Shown here: piece after piece, positions 40,532 through 50,467 of the stretch | Position numbering within the stretch: the first letter of the stretch is position 1 | Layout of the letters: the number at the start of each line of letters is the position of its first letter | Notes under the pieces: model-generated | Databases searched by the model: none | The model's input: the letters and a program-made list of their open reading frames with translations, nothing else | What the model was told of the DNA's origin: nothing | Assembly: GCF_003051055.1 (NCBI RefSeq) | Contig: NZ_QAON01000006.1 | Span: 145,369 to 209,368 of the forward strand | Direction: 5' to 3' | Length of the DNA: 64,000 nucleotides | DNA from: Agitococcus lubricus | GTDB lineage: Bacteria; Pseudomonadota; Gammaproteobacteria; Pseudomonadales; Moraxellaceae | Translations under genes and position numbers: made by a program

Positions 40532-41974
40532 ATGACTGCCAGCGTTTCTTCTCTTCATATAGACCATCCTGAAGTTGCCGATATGCAGCGTATTTTTGAT
40601 ACGCAAAAAACTGCTTTTCGTTTACGTCCATCGACAACAGCCAGTGAACGCTTAGCCTTACTCGATAACTTAAAAAATGCACTTATTAAATACCAAGACC
40701 AAATTGCACAAGCGATTTCCGAAGATTTTGGCCATCGTTCTATTCATGAAACGAAGTTCGCTGAAATTCTAACCAGTCTAGAAAATATTAAGTATTACAG
40801 TAAAAATTTACGTACTTGGATGCAAGCTGACAAACGTCATATTAATCCAACGCATTTACCTGCTAAAGGTTGGGTGCAATATCAGCCTCTGGGTGTCGTG
40901 GGTATTATTACCCCATGGAATTACCCATTATTGCTTGCAATCAGCCCATTAATTTGCGCTTTGGCTGCGGGTAACCGTGCCATGATTAAAATGTCCAGCT
41001 TTACGCCTAAAACGGGTCAAATCGTTAAAAAAATGATGGCCGAAGCCTTTAGCGAAGACCAAGTCGCTGTCATTACAGGTGGTGGCGCTATTTCTGATGC
41101 CTTTAGTCGTTTAGCCTTTAATCAGATTACGTTTACGGGTTCGACGAATGTTGGTCGTACTGTCATGGCGGCGGCGGCTGAAAACTTAACCCCAGTACTG
41201 CTCGAGCTTGGCGGTAAATCGCCTGCAATTATCCACGAATCGGTGCCTATGAAAGATGCAGCCGAACGTATTGCGTTAGGTAAAGGCTGGAATGCTGGTC
41301 AAACCTGTGTCGCACCTGATTATGTCTTTATTCCTAGAGGTAAAACGCTGGAGTTTGTGGGCGCAATGCGTGTCGCGATTGCTAAAATGTATCCCAGTAT
41401 GCTTAACAATCCAGACTACACGAGCATTGTCAATAATAAGCAATACCAGCGCGTTAACAGCTATCTTGATGATGCACGTGAACAAGGCGCAGAGATTTTT
41501 GAAATCAATCCCGCCAACGAATCTTTTGTTAATACTCGCAAAATGCCTGTGATGTTAGTTTCTAACATCAAACAAAGTATGCAAATTGCCAAAAATGAAA
41601 TTTTTGGTCCTGTGCTGATGATGATGGAATATGACCATATTGAAGAAGCCTTAGACTATATCAATCAACGCCCCGCACCACTGGCATTGTATTATTTTGA
41701 TTATAACGAACAACGTGCTGACTTTGTTTTACGCAATACACAATCGGGTGGTTATTCTGTCAATGACGTGATTACCCACGTTGCTGAAGAAGACTTACCA
41801 TTTGGCGGTGTGGGTCATTCTGGTATGGGCAAATATCATGGCAAAGAAGGTTTTATTGCCATGTCTAATGCACGCTCTGTACTCATCAAACCCAAGTTTT
41901 GGTCTATGCGCTTCTTGGCTGCCCCCTTTAAGAGTCCAATCCACAAAATTATTGAAAAAGTGTTATTAAAATAA
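40532..41974 (+). CDS. calB: Coniferyl aldehyde dehydrogenase
   Basis: A 480-residue NAD(P)-dependent aldehyde dehydrogenase of the coniferyl aldehyde dehydrogenase type. Motifs: substrate/cofactor region GVVGIITPWNYPLLLA, glycine motif FTGSTNVGRTVM, catalytic Glu in LELGGKSPAI and catalytic Cys in GWNAGQTCVAPDYV. The C-terminus is hydrophobic, as in membrane-associated class 3-like enzymes. CalB converts coniferyl aldehyde to ferulate, but relatives oxidise long-chain aliphatic aldehydes, which may be the real substrate in this lineage. It ends in a clear terminator, and a TetR regulator is divergent. Confidence 0.9.
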   Translation: MTASVSSLHIDHPEVADMQRIFDTQKTAFRLRPSTTASERLALLDNLKNALIKYQDQIAQAISEDFGHRSIHETKFAEILTSLENIKYYSKNLRTWMQADKRHINPTHLPAKGWVQYQPLGVVGIITPWNYPLLLAISPLICALAAGNRAMIKMSSFTPKTGQIVKKMMAEAFSEDQVAVITGGGAISDAFSRLAFNQITFTGSTNVGRTVMAAAAENLTPVLLELGGKSPAIIHESVPMKDAAERIALGKGWNAGQTCVAPDYVFIPRGKTLEFVGAMRVAIAKMYPSMLNNPDYTSIVNNKQYQRVNSYLDDAREQGAEIFEINPANESFVNTRKMPVMLVSNIKQSMQIAKNEIFGPVLMMMEYDHIEEALDYINQRPAPLALYYFDYNEQRADFVLRNTQSGGYSVNDVITHVAEEDLPFGGVGHSGMGKYHGKEGFIAMSNARSVLIKPKFWSMRFLAAPFKSPIHKIIEKVLLK

Positions 41975-42301
41975 CACGCTCAGTTTCAAAAGCTGGCTCA
42001 AGTTATGAATATAGCTTGAGCCTTTTTGATTTAAGAACTTCACCAAGGCTTATCGCGTTGGTGCAAGAAAGTCAGTCGTACACAGTCACCCCTGCGTCGG
42101 CTAAAATCCCACGTTTTATTTTGATACCGTCTCTTTTGACGGTTTTCTACTAAAAACCACTTTTTAAGTGGCAAAATGACAAAATAAAAACGGAGTTTTG
42201 CGTCAGCCTACTTGCTGTCAAAGGGGCATTTTGTTATAAATGCGCCCCTTGCTATCTGCCGCTGCTAAAGCGGCGGTTGTGATTGCATTCGGAGAGTAAT
42301 T
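41975..42301. other. Intergenic region upstream of rpmB
   Basis: This region holds the calB terminator at 41995-42027 and then about 270 bases leading to rpmB. An 8-bp hairpin-like AAAACCACTTTTTAAGTGG lies near 42152-42170, and GGGGCATTTTGTTATAAATGCGCCCC forms a GC-ended stem-loop near 42222-42247. These may be part of the rpmB leader. I see no gene. Confidence 0.4.
41995..42027 (+). terminator. Rho-independent terminator of calB
   Basis: An 8-bp stem (GGCTCAAG / CTTGAGCC) with a twelve-base loop, followed by five T. It lies 20 bp after the stop codon. Confidence 0.88.
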
Positions 42302-42538
42302 ATGTCTAAAGTTTGCTTAATAACAGGCAAGCGTCCTATTGTTGGTAACAACATTTCGCATGCTAATAACAAAACGAAGCGTCGTTTTGAACCTAACCTA
42401 CACTACCATCGTTTTTGGTTAGAGAGTGAAAAGCGTTTTGTGCGTTTGCGTGTATCTTCTAAAGGTATGCGTACTATTGATAAGCTTGGCGTAGAACAAG
42501 TCGTTGCAGACTTACGCGCTAACGGCCACAAAATTTGA
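42302..42538 (+). CDS. rpmB: 50S ribosomal protein L28
   Basis: A 78-residue ribosomal protein beginning [33 protein letters not shown], the canonical L28 sequence. It is a component of the large subunit near the E site. It has a GGAGAG ribosome-binding site. It is followed 10 bp later by rpmG, the standard rpmB-rpmG operon of gammaproteobacteria, and here lies upstream of mutM as in many of them. Confidence 0.98.
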   Translation: MSKVCLITGKRPIVGNNISHANNKTKRRFEPNLHYHRFWLESEKRFVRLRVSSKGMRTIDKLGVEQVVADLRANGHKI

Positions 42539-42548
42539 GGATTAGATC

Positions 42549-42704
42549 ATGCGTGACAAAATCCGCTTAGTATCTTCTGCTGGTACAGGCTATTTCTATA
42601 CCACGACTAAAAATAAACGTACTATGCCTGAGAAAATGGAAATCAAAAAATTTGATCCAAAAATTCGTCAGCACGTTATTTTTAAAGAAGCAAAAATCAA
42701 GTAA
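42549..42704 (+). CDS. rpmG: 50S ribosomal protein L33
   Basis: A 51-residue protein, [20 protein letters not shown] ... [17 protein letters not shown], a full-length L33. The cysteine-free form (no CxxC zinc motif) suits a C-minus type L33. It is the second gene of the rpmB-rpmG operon and ends in a strong terminator 20 bp downstream. Confidence 0.97.
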
Positions 42705-42724
42705 GTTTTATTGATATTTGTTCT

Positions 42725-42751
42725 AAAAAAGCCCGTTCTTCGGGCTTTTTT
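42725..42751 (+). terminator. Rho-independent terminator of rpmB-rpmG
   Basis: A perfect 11-bp stem (AAAAAAGCCCG / CGGGCTTTTTT) with a five-base loop. Confidence 0.95.
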
Positions 42752-42883
42752 ATTGCGCCTGATTTTGCGTGTATCTGGATGATGTCAAAGAGAACACCTT
42801 CGTTATCCTCTCTTAATATTGACGAATCCTTACAGAGCCTAGACAATTTCAGCGACTATTTTTGTATGTGATAAGAAAACATT

Positions 42884-43714
42884 ATGCCCGAACTGCCCGA
42901 AGTCGAAACCACACGACGAGGTTTAATGCCCATTATAGGCCAATCCGTCATGGCTGTACGCATCTATCAACCTCGCTTAAGACAAGAAATTCCCACCACC
43001 TTACAAGACATTGTGGGGCAAACGATTCTTGACTTACGTCGACGGGGTAAATACCTGCTATTGGATACTGCAAATGGTTCTGCGTTGATTCATTTGGGTA
43101 TGTCGGGCAGTTTGCGTTTATGTGACCCGAACCAAGCCTTACGCAAACATGACCATGTGGTGCTAGAGTTTAATAACAATTTGTCCTTACGCTTCCATGA
43201 CCCGCGCCGCTTTGGTGTTTTTTTATGGCTCACTGAAGCACCTGAACAACACTCTTTATTAGCACACCTAGGCCCTGAGCCTCTCAGTGACCAATTTAAT
43301 GCAGAATACTTATTTGAACGCAGCAGACGTAAAAACCAACCCGTGAAAAGTTTTATCATGGATGGACAAGTCGTCGTTGGTGTAGGCAATATTTACGCGA
43401 ATGAAGCCCTGTTTTATGCAGGCATACACCCACTATATCCCGCAAAAATGCTGACTTTGCCTGATTTTCAGCGCCTGTACGAACATATTTATCGTATTTT
43501 ATCTGCAGCGATTGAACGTGGTGGCACCACACTACGCGACTTTGTAAACAGCGAGGGAAATCCTGGTTATTTTCAACAAGAGTTGATGGTCTATGGCCAA
43601 GAAGGTGCGGCATGCAAACGCTGTCAACATCCGTTATCACTCGTACGTATTAACAATCGTAGCACCGTATTTTGCTTGCTTTGCCAACCTGCCTATCTAA
43701 GCCCTAAAGGTTAA
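42884..43714 (+). CDS. mutM: Formamidopyrimidine-DNA glycosylase
   Basis: A 276-residue MutM/Fpg. The catalytic N-terminal proline and glutamate are in MPELPEVETTRRGL, the conserved lysine in RRRGKYLLLD, the helix-two-turn-helix in VVGVGNIYANEALFYAGI, and the zinc finger in CKRCQHPLSLVRINNRSTVFC...C. It excises 8-oxoguanine and formamidopyrimidines and nicks the abasic site. The length is normal. It lies downstream of rpmB-rpmG but has its own 130-bp upstream region after the terminator. Confidence 0.97.
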   Translation: MPELPEVETTRRGLMPIIGQSVMAVRIYQPRLRQEIPTTLQDIVGQTILDLRRRGKYLLLDTANGSALIHLGMSGSLRLCDPNQALRKHDHVVLEFNNNLSLRFHDPRRFGVFLWLTEAPEQHSLLAHLGPEPLSDQFNAEYLFERSRRKNQPVKSFIMDGQVVVGVGNIYANEALFYAGIHPLYPAKMLTLPDFQRLYEHIYRILSAAIERGGTTLRDFVNSEGNPGYFQQELMVYGQEGAACKRCQHPLSLVRINNRSTVFCLLCQPAYLSPKG

Positions 43715-44002
43715 TAGGCTTTTTAACCGATAGCGCGGTATTTAAACTGCCTTATGGCAACAATCGTGTGATAAGTACATTTCGCAACGACATAATTTGC
43801 AGTAGAATGGACAAAGATATAACTACTAAAACTATCAACCATTTGGCTACTTTTGTTAAATAACACTGAGCGTACATCTTTTGCATATTTGTGCATGTGT
43901 TAACGACTTTTACCAAGTTAAATGCTACATAATATCTTGTGACTATGTTATAAAACGGTAAAAATTAACAACAGTCGCGACACTCTCAACAAGGAGATAA
44001 CA

Positions 44003-44356
44003 ATGAGTCTGTTTCCACGCCATGCGTTGGCAACCTTTAGCTTATGTGTTGCTAGCATGACCGCTGCGATGCCTTCTTTTGCCGAAGAATTAGATGACCA
44101 AATTAATCAACGTCCTAGTGCGATGGCGATGGCTGGTGATGCTATTTTTGCACGCCCTGTTCTCCTCGCCCTCACTTTAGGTGGTACAGCGACTTTTGTA
44201 GCCTCCTTGCCATTTACCGCTCTGGGGGGGAATGTAGAAGAAGCGGCTAAGACCTTGGTGATTGGTCCCGCTAAATCCACATTCACACGTTGTATGGGAT
44301 GTACAGCGACTCAAGATGAATGGAAAAATCAGGCCACTAGCAAAGCCGATAATTAA
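44003..44356 (+). CDS. Conserved hypothetical exported protein
   Basis: A 117-residue protein with signal peptide (FSLCVASMTAAMPSFAEE). After a short polar stretch comes a single hydrophobic segment containing ARPVLLALTLGGTATFVASLPFTALGGNVEEAAKTLVIGPAKSTF, and a C-terminal TRCMGCT with two cysteines. Similar small proteins occur in Pseudomonas and Acinetobacter without a known function. The start has an AAGGAG ribosome-binding site. It is monocistronic with a terminator about 120 bp downstream. Confidence 0.72.
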   Translation: MSLFPRHALATFSLCVASMTAAMPSFAEELDDQINQRPSAMAMAGDAIFARPVLLALTLGGTATFVASLPFTALGGNVEEAAKTLVIGPAKSTFTRCMGCTATQDEWKNQATSKADN

Positions 44357-44477
44357 TTTTTAGTGATAAGCGTTTATTGTTTCAGCAATAAATACATCTT
44401 TTTTGATAAAACAGGTGAAAACTGGCGCGTTTATCGCTAGAATGCGCCAAGGGTTAAATGAATTAACCCCCCTTTTC

Positions 44478-44510
44478 GCCCCGCCAATCCTACTTGTTGG
44501 TGGGGCTTTT

Positions 44511-44512
<2 letters not shown>
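44478..44512 (+). terminator. Rho-independent terminator before yfhL-like gene
   Basis: A 10-bp stem (GCCCCGCCAA / TTGGTGGGGC, one G-U pair) followed by six T. It serves the plus-strand hypothetical gene and overlaps the stop codon of the convergent ferredoxin gene. Confidence 0.88.
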
Positions 44513-44762
<250 letters not shown>

Positions 44763-44771
44763 CTATCCCTC

Positions 44772-45263
<492 letters not shown>

Positions 45264-45365
45264 TCATCATCATAGGCAATGAGTAATAGTACCTAAGTTA
45301 GTGACTTAGGTACAATCTTATGACTAATAACACCCGTTTTTTTAATGCATTTAAAACTGTTCTCT

Positions 45366-45989
45366 TTAATTTGCCTGAATCGTGGCCATAGCACGCATGA
45401 CTTTTTCTTCTGGCCATGTTTTGGGTGTAGTTGGCGTATCACTTGATACGGTAGTGCCCAAACCTGCTTTATCTAACTCTACTTGGCCTTTGTCGTTTTT
45501 GACATATACCCCCGTACCCTCTAACATGACGACATCTAACGCACCATCGGGACTTAAGCCGTACCCTCCCCAAAAGTCGGTACCACGCACCCCAATCGTA
45601 GCAACGCGCGTAGTCACTTCATAACGATGCGGACGTTTGGTAATACTACCCGTCACACTACGAAAAGCCCCCTGTAACAACTCAAATAGAGCAACATTGG
45701 GCTGTTTTCGAAAAATTTTATATTCTTTAATCACTAATTGGCTGTCTTTTCCAACGGTAATTTTACTGCCATCGCGTAACTTTAATTCTGCAATAGAACC
45801 TGTTGCTGTTTTGACGAGGTCGCCTCGACAAATTTGGGTGCCTTCTATGGGCTTAATGGTTTCATTTTTACGCTGTAACTCAACATTGCCCGTAATTTGT
45901 ACTACTTGTCCAACACGGCACTGGCTTTGTGCTAATACGGATTGATTCATTAATACCAAAAAAGATACAAGTGCTATTCTTTTCATCAC
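45366..45989 (-). CDS. FecR domain-containing periplasmic protein
   Basis: A 207-residue exported protein, signal MMKRIALVSFLVLMNQSVLA followed by QSQCRVG. The FecR domain covers about residues 30-170: GNVELQRKNETIKPIEGTQICRGDLVKTATGSIAELKLRDGSKITVGKDSQLVI and ATIGVRGTDFWGGYG. It lacks the cytoplasmic and membrane part of real FecR anti-sigma factors, so it is a stand-alone periplasmic FecR-domain protein. Its role is unknown. There is no sigma factor or TonB receptor next to it. Confidence 0.82.
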   Translation of the reverse strand: MMKRIALVSFLVLMNQSVLAQSQCRVGQVVQITGNVELQRKNETIKPIEGTQICRGDLVKTATGSIAELKLRDGSKITVGKDSQLVIKEYKIFRKQPNVALFELLQGAFRSVTGSITKRPHRYEVTTRVATIGVRGTDFWGGYGLSPDGALDVVMLEGTGVYVKNDKGQVELDKAGLGTTVSSDTPTTPKTWPEEKVMRAMATIQAN

Positions 45990-46418
45990 AAAACTCCGTT
46001 GTATTTAGGCTTCTTGTAGAGAAAGCCGTTAGATTTATGTTTTCACGAGACATGATTAAATTTGACCCTATTTATGAAACAACACAAGCTCCCTCCAGAC
46101 AAAAGGATGTTTGACTTGGTTCAAATAAAAGTTCAACTACCTCTTAAACCTATATACGCGAAAATCTTATTAAATAGAGGCCGTGATTGTGCATTTTTTG
46201 TTGTCGTTTATTGTTTTTTCAGACGTACTTCAAAGCGCCTCTTTGAATTTACACGTTTGATATAACAGACTATATAGCAGGCCAGTAATCGGGTTATACT
46301 CAACAATCAGTATGTTACATGTTGAGCGCCTCATTGATTGGTGCTTATCTTGTCATCAAGGTAACGGTGCATAATTGCCGTTATCAACTTTATTTTTTCT
46401 GCTACGTATTCACACTAT
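45990..46418. other. Divergent intergenic region between the FecR-domain gene and smpB
   Basis: No gene is supported in 429 bases. A stem-loop GGTAACGG / CCGTTATC (46360-46367 and 46378-46385, one wobble pair) sits about 34 bases before the smpB start and could be part of its leader. The two short open frames in this region have no family resemblance. Confidence 0.4.
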
Positions 46419-46886
46419 ATGAGTAAACAATCAACCGCCGCCAATAATATTGCTCAAAATAAACGAGCAAGACATGATTATTTTATTGAAGATACTTACG
46501 AAGCAGGTATTGTTTTACAAGGTTGGGAAGTCAAAGCCTTGCGTGCTGGTCGTATCTCATTAGTCGATTCTTATGTATTACTTAAGGATGGCGAAGCCTT
46601 TTTACTAGGCTCGAATATCACGCCTTTATTGTCTACATCCACACATTATGTCCCCGAAGCGACACGTACGCGCAAACTATTACTTAACAAACGTGAGCTG
46701 AATCGGTTAATTGGTGCGGTGCAACAAAAGGGCTACACTTGCTTGGCCTTGTCTTTTTATTGGAAAAATGGCTTAGCCAAGTGTCAAATTGGTTTAGCCA
46801 AAGGAAAGCAATTACACGATAAACGTCATAGCGAAAAAGAACGTGATTGGCAGCGCGAAAAACAACGCATTTTTCGTAATAATTAA
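46419..46886 (+). CDS. smpB: SsrA-binding protein SmpB
   Basis: A 155-residue SmpB. Family segments: [40 protein letters not shown], and the C-terminal [21 protein letters not shown] basic tail that enters the ribosome A site. It binds tmRNA and is required for trans-translation, rescuing stalled ribosomes. The partner RNA gene ssrA begins about 70 bp downstream, so both components of the system are adjacent. Confidence 0.97.
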   Translation: MSKQSTAANNIAQNKRARHDYFIEDTYEAGIVLQGWEVKALRAGRISLVDSYVLLKDGEAFLLGSNITPLLSTSTHYVPEATRTRKLLLNKRELNRLIGAVQQKGYTCLALSFYWKNGLAKCQIGLAKGKQLHDKRHSEKERDWQREKQRIFRNN

Positions 46887-46939
46887 GTCTAATGACGGTT
46901 AAGCAGTTGAAATCTCTCAAATATCCTCAATATCTGTGT

Positions 46940-46945
46940 TATACT
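46940..46945 (+). promoter_or_regulatory. -10 box of ssrA
   Basis: A TATACT hexamer lies 11 bases before the mature tmRNA 5' end (GGGGATGACATGG). A good -35 at the right spacing is not obvious. Confidence 0.5.
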
Positions 46946-46956
46946 GGCTAGACTTT

Positions 46957-47312
46957 GGGGATGACATGGCTTCGACGGCGGTGATGAAACTCTGAGGTGC
47001 ATGTCGAGAGTGAGGTGTCTCTCGTAAATAAAAATCTCAAAATATAGTCGCAAACGACGAAACATACGCACTCGCAGCTTAATAGTTAGCGAAGCAATGA
47101 ACCCATGCGCCGGTGGCTGGGGGATTTGGGCGTAACGCTACACTGGCTATGCTTTATGTCTTGTCTCGCGGCATAAATCTAAAACTTAGAGAATCGTTGG
47201 CTACGCCCTGTCGGTCGGGTCGTCGTCGATTAAATCAATAGACTAGACTAAACATGTAGAGCCAAGAGCGTAGTGCTGACGGACGCGGGTTCAATTCCCG
47301 CCATCTCCACCA
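46957..47312 (+). ncRNA. ssrA: Transfer-messenger RNA (tmRNA)
   Basis: A 356-nt one-piece tmRNA. The 5' end GGGGATGACATGGCTTCGAC pairs with the 3' end CATCTCCACCA as the tRNA-like acceptor stem, and GGGTTCAATTCCCG forms the T arm. The resume codon opens a tag frame at 47050-47082 that reads ANDETYALAA and stop, a typical proteobacterial degradation tag ending in Leu-Ala-Ala. With SmpB it rescues ribosomes on broken mRNAs. Its 3' end is also the attachment site of the genomic island that follows. Confidence 0.98.
47290..47312. other. Probable attL at the ssrA 3' end
   Basis: The T-arm and acceptor end of ssrA (about 47290-47312) form the expected core attachment site of the tyrosine recombinase encoded 528 bp downstream. 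The tmRNA 3' end is intact, as expected when the island carries the restoring copy. The matching attR lies outside the window. Confidence 0.65.
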
Positions 47313-47840
47313 TTTAATATTCCAACAAGCTAGAAAAAACATCAAAAACCTAATAAAAACCGCTACTTAGCGGTTTTTTTATGCACAATCAAATCCAAAG
47401 ACCATTAATACCATCTAATCCAATTTTACGGTAACCTCAACGGTAACTGCACTTTCCGCTAGGTTGTTACCGTAATGTCTTACTCCAAAGAGTTACAAAA
47501 ACTAGATGCTTGCTTTTCAACTTCCATGACTTTAACTCAGTCTTATCCCCTATTCTCATTCAAACGACACATCAAAAACCTTTATCTCAAGTCAGTTTTT
47601 TCACAGTCTCTTATTATTCACTCTGCAAAAGAATTGTTAACTTTTGTAAATAGCCACTCTATTTATTTCTCAATTTTTTGTCCAACTAAATTTAACAAGC
47701 CCACAAAAGAACCAACAAAGCACAAAAACCATTACAAACTATTGATTTTACTAATTTTTATAAAAAAATTATATTTCTCATCACAACTTAATGAATAGAT
47801 TGTTTAGTTCTAAAACTATCTTTTTTGACAGGAGCACAAA
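47313..47840. other. Island left end: att-proximal non-coding region with repeated GGTAAC sites
   Basis: After the ssrA terminator, three related sites appear: TTACGGTAAC (47426-47435), ACGGTAAC (47440-47447) and the inverse GTTACCGTAA (47466-47475). Their position between attL and the integrase gene fits integrase arm-type or excisionase sites. The 107-residue frame at 47475-47798 begins inside the last repeat and resembles no family, so I do not call it a gene. Confidence 0.5.
47355..47380 (+). terminator. Terminator downstream of ssrA
   Basis: A 10-bp stem (AAAAACCGCT / AGCGGTTTTT) with loop ACTT and a run of seven T. It lies on the island side of the attachment site, so the island supplies the terminator now used by ssrA. 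Confidence 0.88.
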
Positions 47841-49070
47841 ATGTCATTAACCGATACCCGTTGTAAGGGAGCTAAATCTCAAGAAAAAGACTACAAAATG
47901 TCTGACGAAAAGGGGCTGTATATGATTGTCAAAATCACTGGCGCTAAATGGTGGCGTTTTGATTATAGCTTTGACGGTAAGCGTAAAACGCTATCTTTAG
48001 GGACATATCCAGACATCAGCTTAAAAATTGCGAGAGAGAGACGTGACGAATATAGGCGCATGGTAGCGACAGGTATTGACCCCTCCGCCAATCGCAAAGC
48101 TAGTAAATTAGTTGAATCCATTGAGGTAAAAGACAGTTTCAAACTAATTGCTCTTGAATGGCTGAATGTTAAAAAGTCTGAATGGGTTTCTAGCCATTAT
48201 TCAAAAATTGAAGCCCGTTTACAAAGAGACATTTTTCCATGGATTGGCGATAAATCAATCATCGAAATTAAACCGATTGAAATTTTAAATGTCTTAAAAC
48301 GTATTCAAGATAGAGGCAGTCTTGAAACTGCTCATCGTGCAAAATCTGATATTAGCCAAATTTTTCGTTATGCCATTCAAACCGATAGAGCGCAAAATAA
48401 CCCTACAATTCATTTAGGCGGTGCACTCAAAACCCCCAAAGAAAAGCACATGGCCTCTATCGTTGAACCAGCACAAGTTGGCGAGTTGCTCCGCCAAATT
48501 GAAAGCTATGAAGGCACATTTATTGTACGTTGTGCCTTACAGCTCGCTCCCTTAGTGTTTGTAAGACCTGGCGAGTTAAGACAAGCTCAGTGGAAAGATA
48601 TTAACTTAGAAACGGCTGAATGGAGATTTAAAGCCAGCAAAACACATCAAGACCATATTGTGCCACTATCTAAACAAGCCGTAGAAATTTTGAAAGCCAT
48701 TCAGCCCTATTCAGGTCATGGTCTATATGTATTTCCTGGTTTGCGTGGCGATGATCGTCCGATGAGTAATAATGCCATTTTATCCGCATTTAGACGTATG
48801 GGTATTGAAAAAGAAGAAATGTCTGGTCATGGTTTTAGAGCAATGGCCAGAACACTTTTAGCAGAGCGACTCCGCTTTCCTGATGGAATTATTGAACATC
48901 AATTAGCTCATCAAGTGCGTGATGTGCATGGTCGTGCTTATAATCGAACCAGCTTTCTAAATGATCGCAAAATAATGATGCAAGATTGGGCGAATTATCT
49001 TGATAATCTTAGAAAAGGTGAAGACGTTTTACCTGATGGCTTTACACCTCTTCACTCAATGCAGTATTAA
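47841..49070 (+). CDS. P4-type tyrosine recombinase/integrase
   Basis: A 409-residue integrase. The N-terminal arm-binding domain (MSLTDTRCKGAKSQEKDYKM, WWRFDYSFDGKRKTLSLGTY) is DUF4102, a SAM-like core-binding domain follows (about 95-190), and the catalytic domain carries the first Arg in VRPGELRQAQW, HGFRAMART (H-x-x-R), the His in LAHQVRDVHG and the Tyr in GRAYNRTSF. It inserts and excises the island at the 3' end of ssrA. A strong AGGAG ribosome-binding site precedes the ATG. Confidence 0.94.
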   Translation: MSLTDTRCKGAKSQEKDYKMSDEKGLYMIVKITGAKWWRFDYSFDGKRKTLSLGTYPDISLKIARERRDEYRRMVATGIDPSANRKASKLVESIEVKDSFKLIALEWLNVKKSEWVSSHYSKIEARLQRDIFPWIGDKSIIEIKPIEILNVLKRIQDRGSLETAHRAKSDISQIFRYAIQTDRAQNNPTIHLGGALKTPKEKHMASIVEPAQVGELLRQIESYEGTFIVRCALQLAPLVFVRPGELRQAQWKDINLETAEWRFKASKTHQDHIVPLSKQAVEILKAIQPYSGHGLYVFPGLRGDDRPMSNNAILSAFRRMGIEKEEMSGHGFRAMARTLLAERLRFPDGIIEHQLAHQVRDVHGRAYNRTSFLNDRKIMMQDWANYLDNLRKGEDVLPDGFTPLHSMQY

Positions 49071-49293
49071 ATTGATGATAGCAATATAGTAAGCCTGTGT
49101 AAAATTGGCGTAATGACTATTAAACTATGTCAAAAACATTGGATTGTCATAAAAGGCACAGGCATTTAATTATATTGCTTGTCTATTTAGACCAATACAT
49201 ATTAGTGATCAAATTTAACTAACGAATAGTATCACTTAAAACACGATATGATGAGTCAATTGTATATTAGAGTTCATCTAAAATGATCTTCAA

Positions 49294-50457
49294 TTAGTGC
49301 ATCAATGGATAAACAATCAATCCAATTAGTGCTGCCCCAATAACAATAATAGGTTCTTTAATAGATTTTATTTTCCATAGTAAAACACCCGTTCCAATGG
49401 CAAGTAATGCTGTTGGAATATCTACGATAGATCGTTGTGCTAACACCACTACTGACCCTGCAATTGCACCAATCGCAGCCGCAGTAATACCATCGACAAA
49501 GGCGATGAGTGCAGGATGTTTGCCATATTTCTTAAAGTATGGTGCTGGCAAAATGGTCAATAGATAACAAGGAATAAAAGTCGCTAATGCAGCAATACAT
49601 GCACCTTGCACTCCTGCGACTAAATAGCCAATAAATGCCGTTGTAATCACCACAGGACCTGGCGTAATCATCGCAACAGCGACGGCATCAACAAATTGAT
49701 GCTCAGTTAACCAATGATGCTCAGTAACAACACCGCCATATAAAAATGGCACAATCGCCAAGCCTGAGCCAAAAACGAACGCCCCTGCTTTCGTAAAAAA
49801 TAAAGCAATTTGAATTAAAGTATTACTATCTGTTGCCGTGGTTAAAGCAATCTGTTGTAAAGGGACAGGTGCAGCCAATGCCGATAATTTACTCGTTGGC
49901 CAACGTGGTTTACAACGAATGAACCACACTAAAGCCCCTGCTGCAATAAATAAAGCAGCAGCTTCTGACTCGGTGATAATAGTAACAGCCGCCAATGCTG
50001 CAAAAATCCCCCACAATAATTTATCGTTACCAATACTTTTTGTGGTCAATTTGTGCGCACTAATGGCAATAATACCAATGACTGCTGCTCCAACACCATA
50101 AAACACTGATTGCATCCATGTTAGACCACCAAACTCTACATAAGCCCAACCTAATGCCAAGACCATAAAAAATGACGGTAAGACAAAGGCTAAGCCAACT
50201 AAGGTTGCCCCACGAATATGATAATGAACATAGCCCAAATAAATGGCTAATTGTGCTGCTAATGGGCCTGGGGCAATCTGTGATAATGCAAGTCCTTCTT
50301 TATAGTCCGATTCGCTAATCCAAGCTTTTTCCTCTACTAAATCACGGTGCATATAACCCACTAACGCAACTGGCCCACCAAAGCCAAATGTTCCTAAGCG
50401 TAAAAAGTAAACAATTAATTGCCAGAGGGTATATGTTGGTTGATGTGTGATCATCAT
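49294..50457 (-). CDS. chrA: Chromate transporter ChrA
   Basis: A 387-residue CHR-superfamily protein with two homologous halves. The first half has FGFGGPVALVGYMHRDLVEEKAWIS and ALSQIAPGPLAAQLAIYLGY; the second has FTKAGAFVFGSGLAIVPFLYGG and AMITPGPVVITTAFIGYL. It exports chromate from the cytoplasm. The ATG at 50457 has AGGA eight bases upstream. It lies 10 bp behind chrB on the same strand, so the two form a chrBA operon. About 220 bp of non-coding DNA separates it from the convergent integrase gene. Confidence 0.95.
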   Translation of the reverse strand: MMITHQPTYTLWQLIVYFLRLGTFGFGGPVALVGYMHRDLVEEKAWISESDYKEGLALSQIAPGPLAAQLAIYLGYVHYHIRGATLVGLAFVLPSFFMVLALGWAYVEFGGLTWMQSVFYGVGAAVIGIIAISAHKLTTKSIGNDKLLWGIFAALAAVTIITESEAAALFIAAGALVWFIRCKPRWPTSKLSALAAPVPLQQIALTTATDSNTLIQIALFFTKAGAFVFGSGLAIVPFLYGGVVTEHHWLTEHQFVDAVAVAMITPGPVVITTAFIGYLVAGVQGACIAALATFIPCYLLTILPAPYFKKYGKHPALIAFVDGITAAAIGAIAGSVVVLAQRSIVDIPTALLAIGTGVLLWKIKSIKEPIIVIGAALIGLIVYPLMH

Positions 50458-50467
50458 GACTATATTC

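Noticed and set aside
41995..42301. Possible riboswitch or r-protein leader before rpmB
   Set aside because: There are small stem-loops but no match to a known leader family that I can support by eye.
47475..47798. 107-residue open frame between attL and the integrase gene
   Set aside because: It starts inside the GTTACCGTAA repeat, has no ribosome-binding site and no recognisable features; composition is like non-coding AT-rich DNA.
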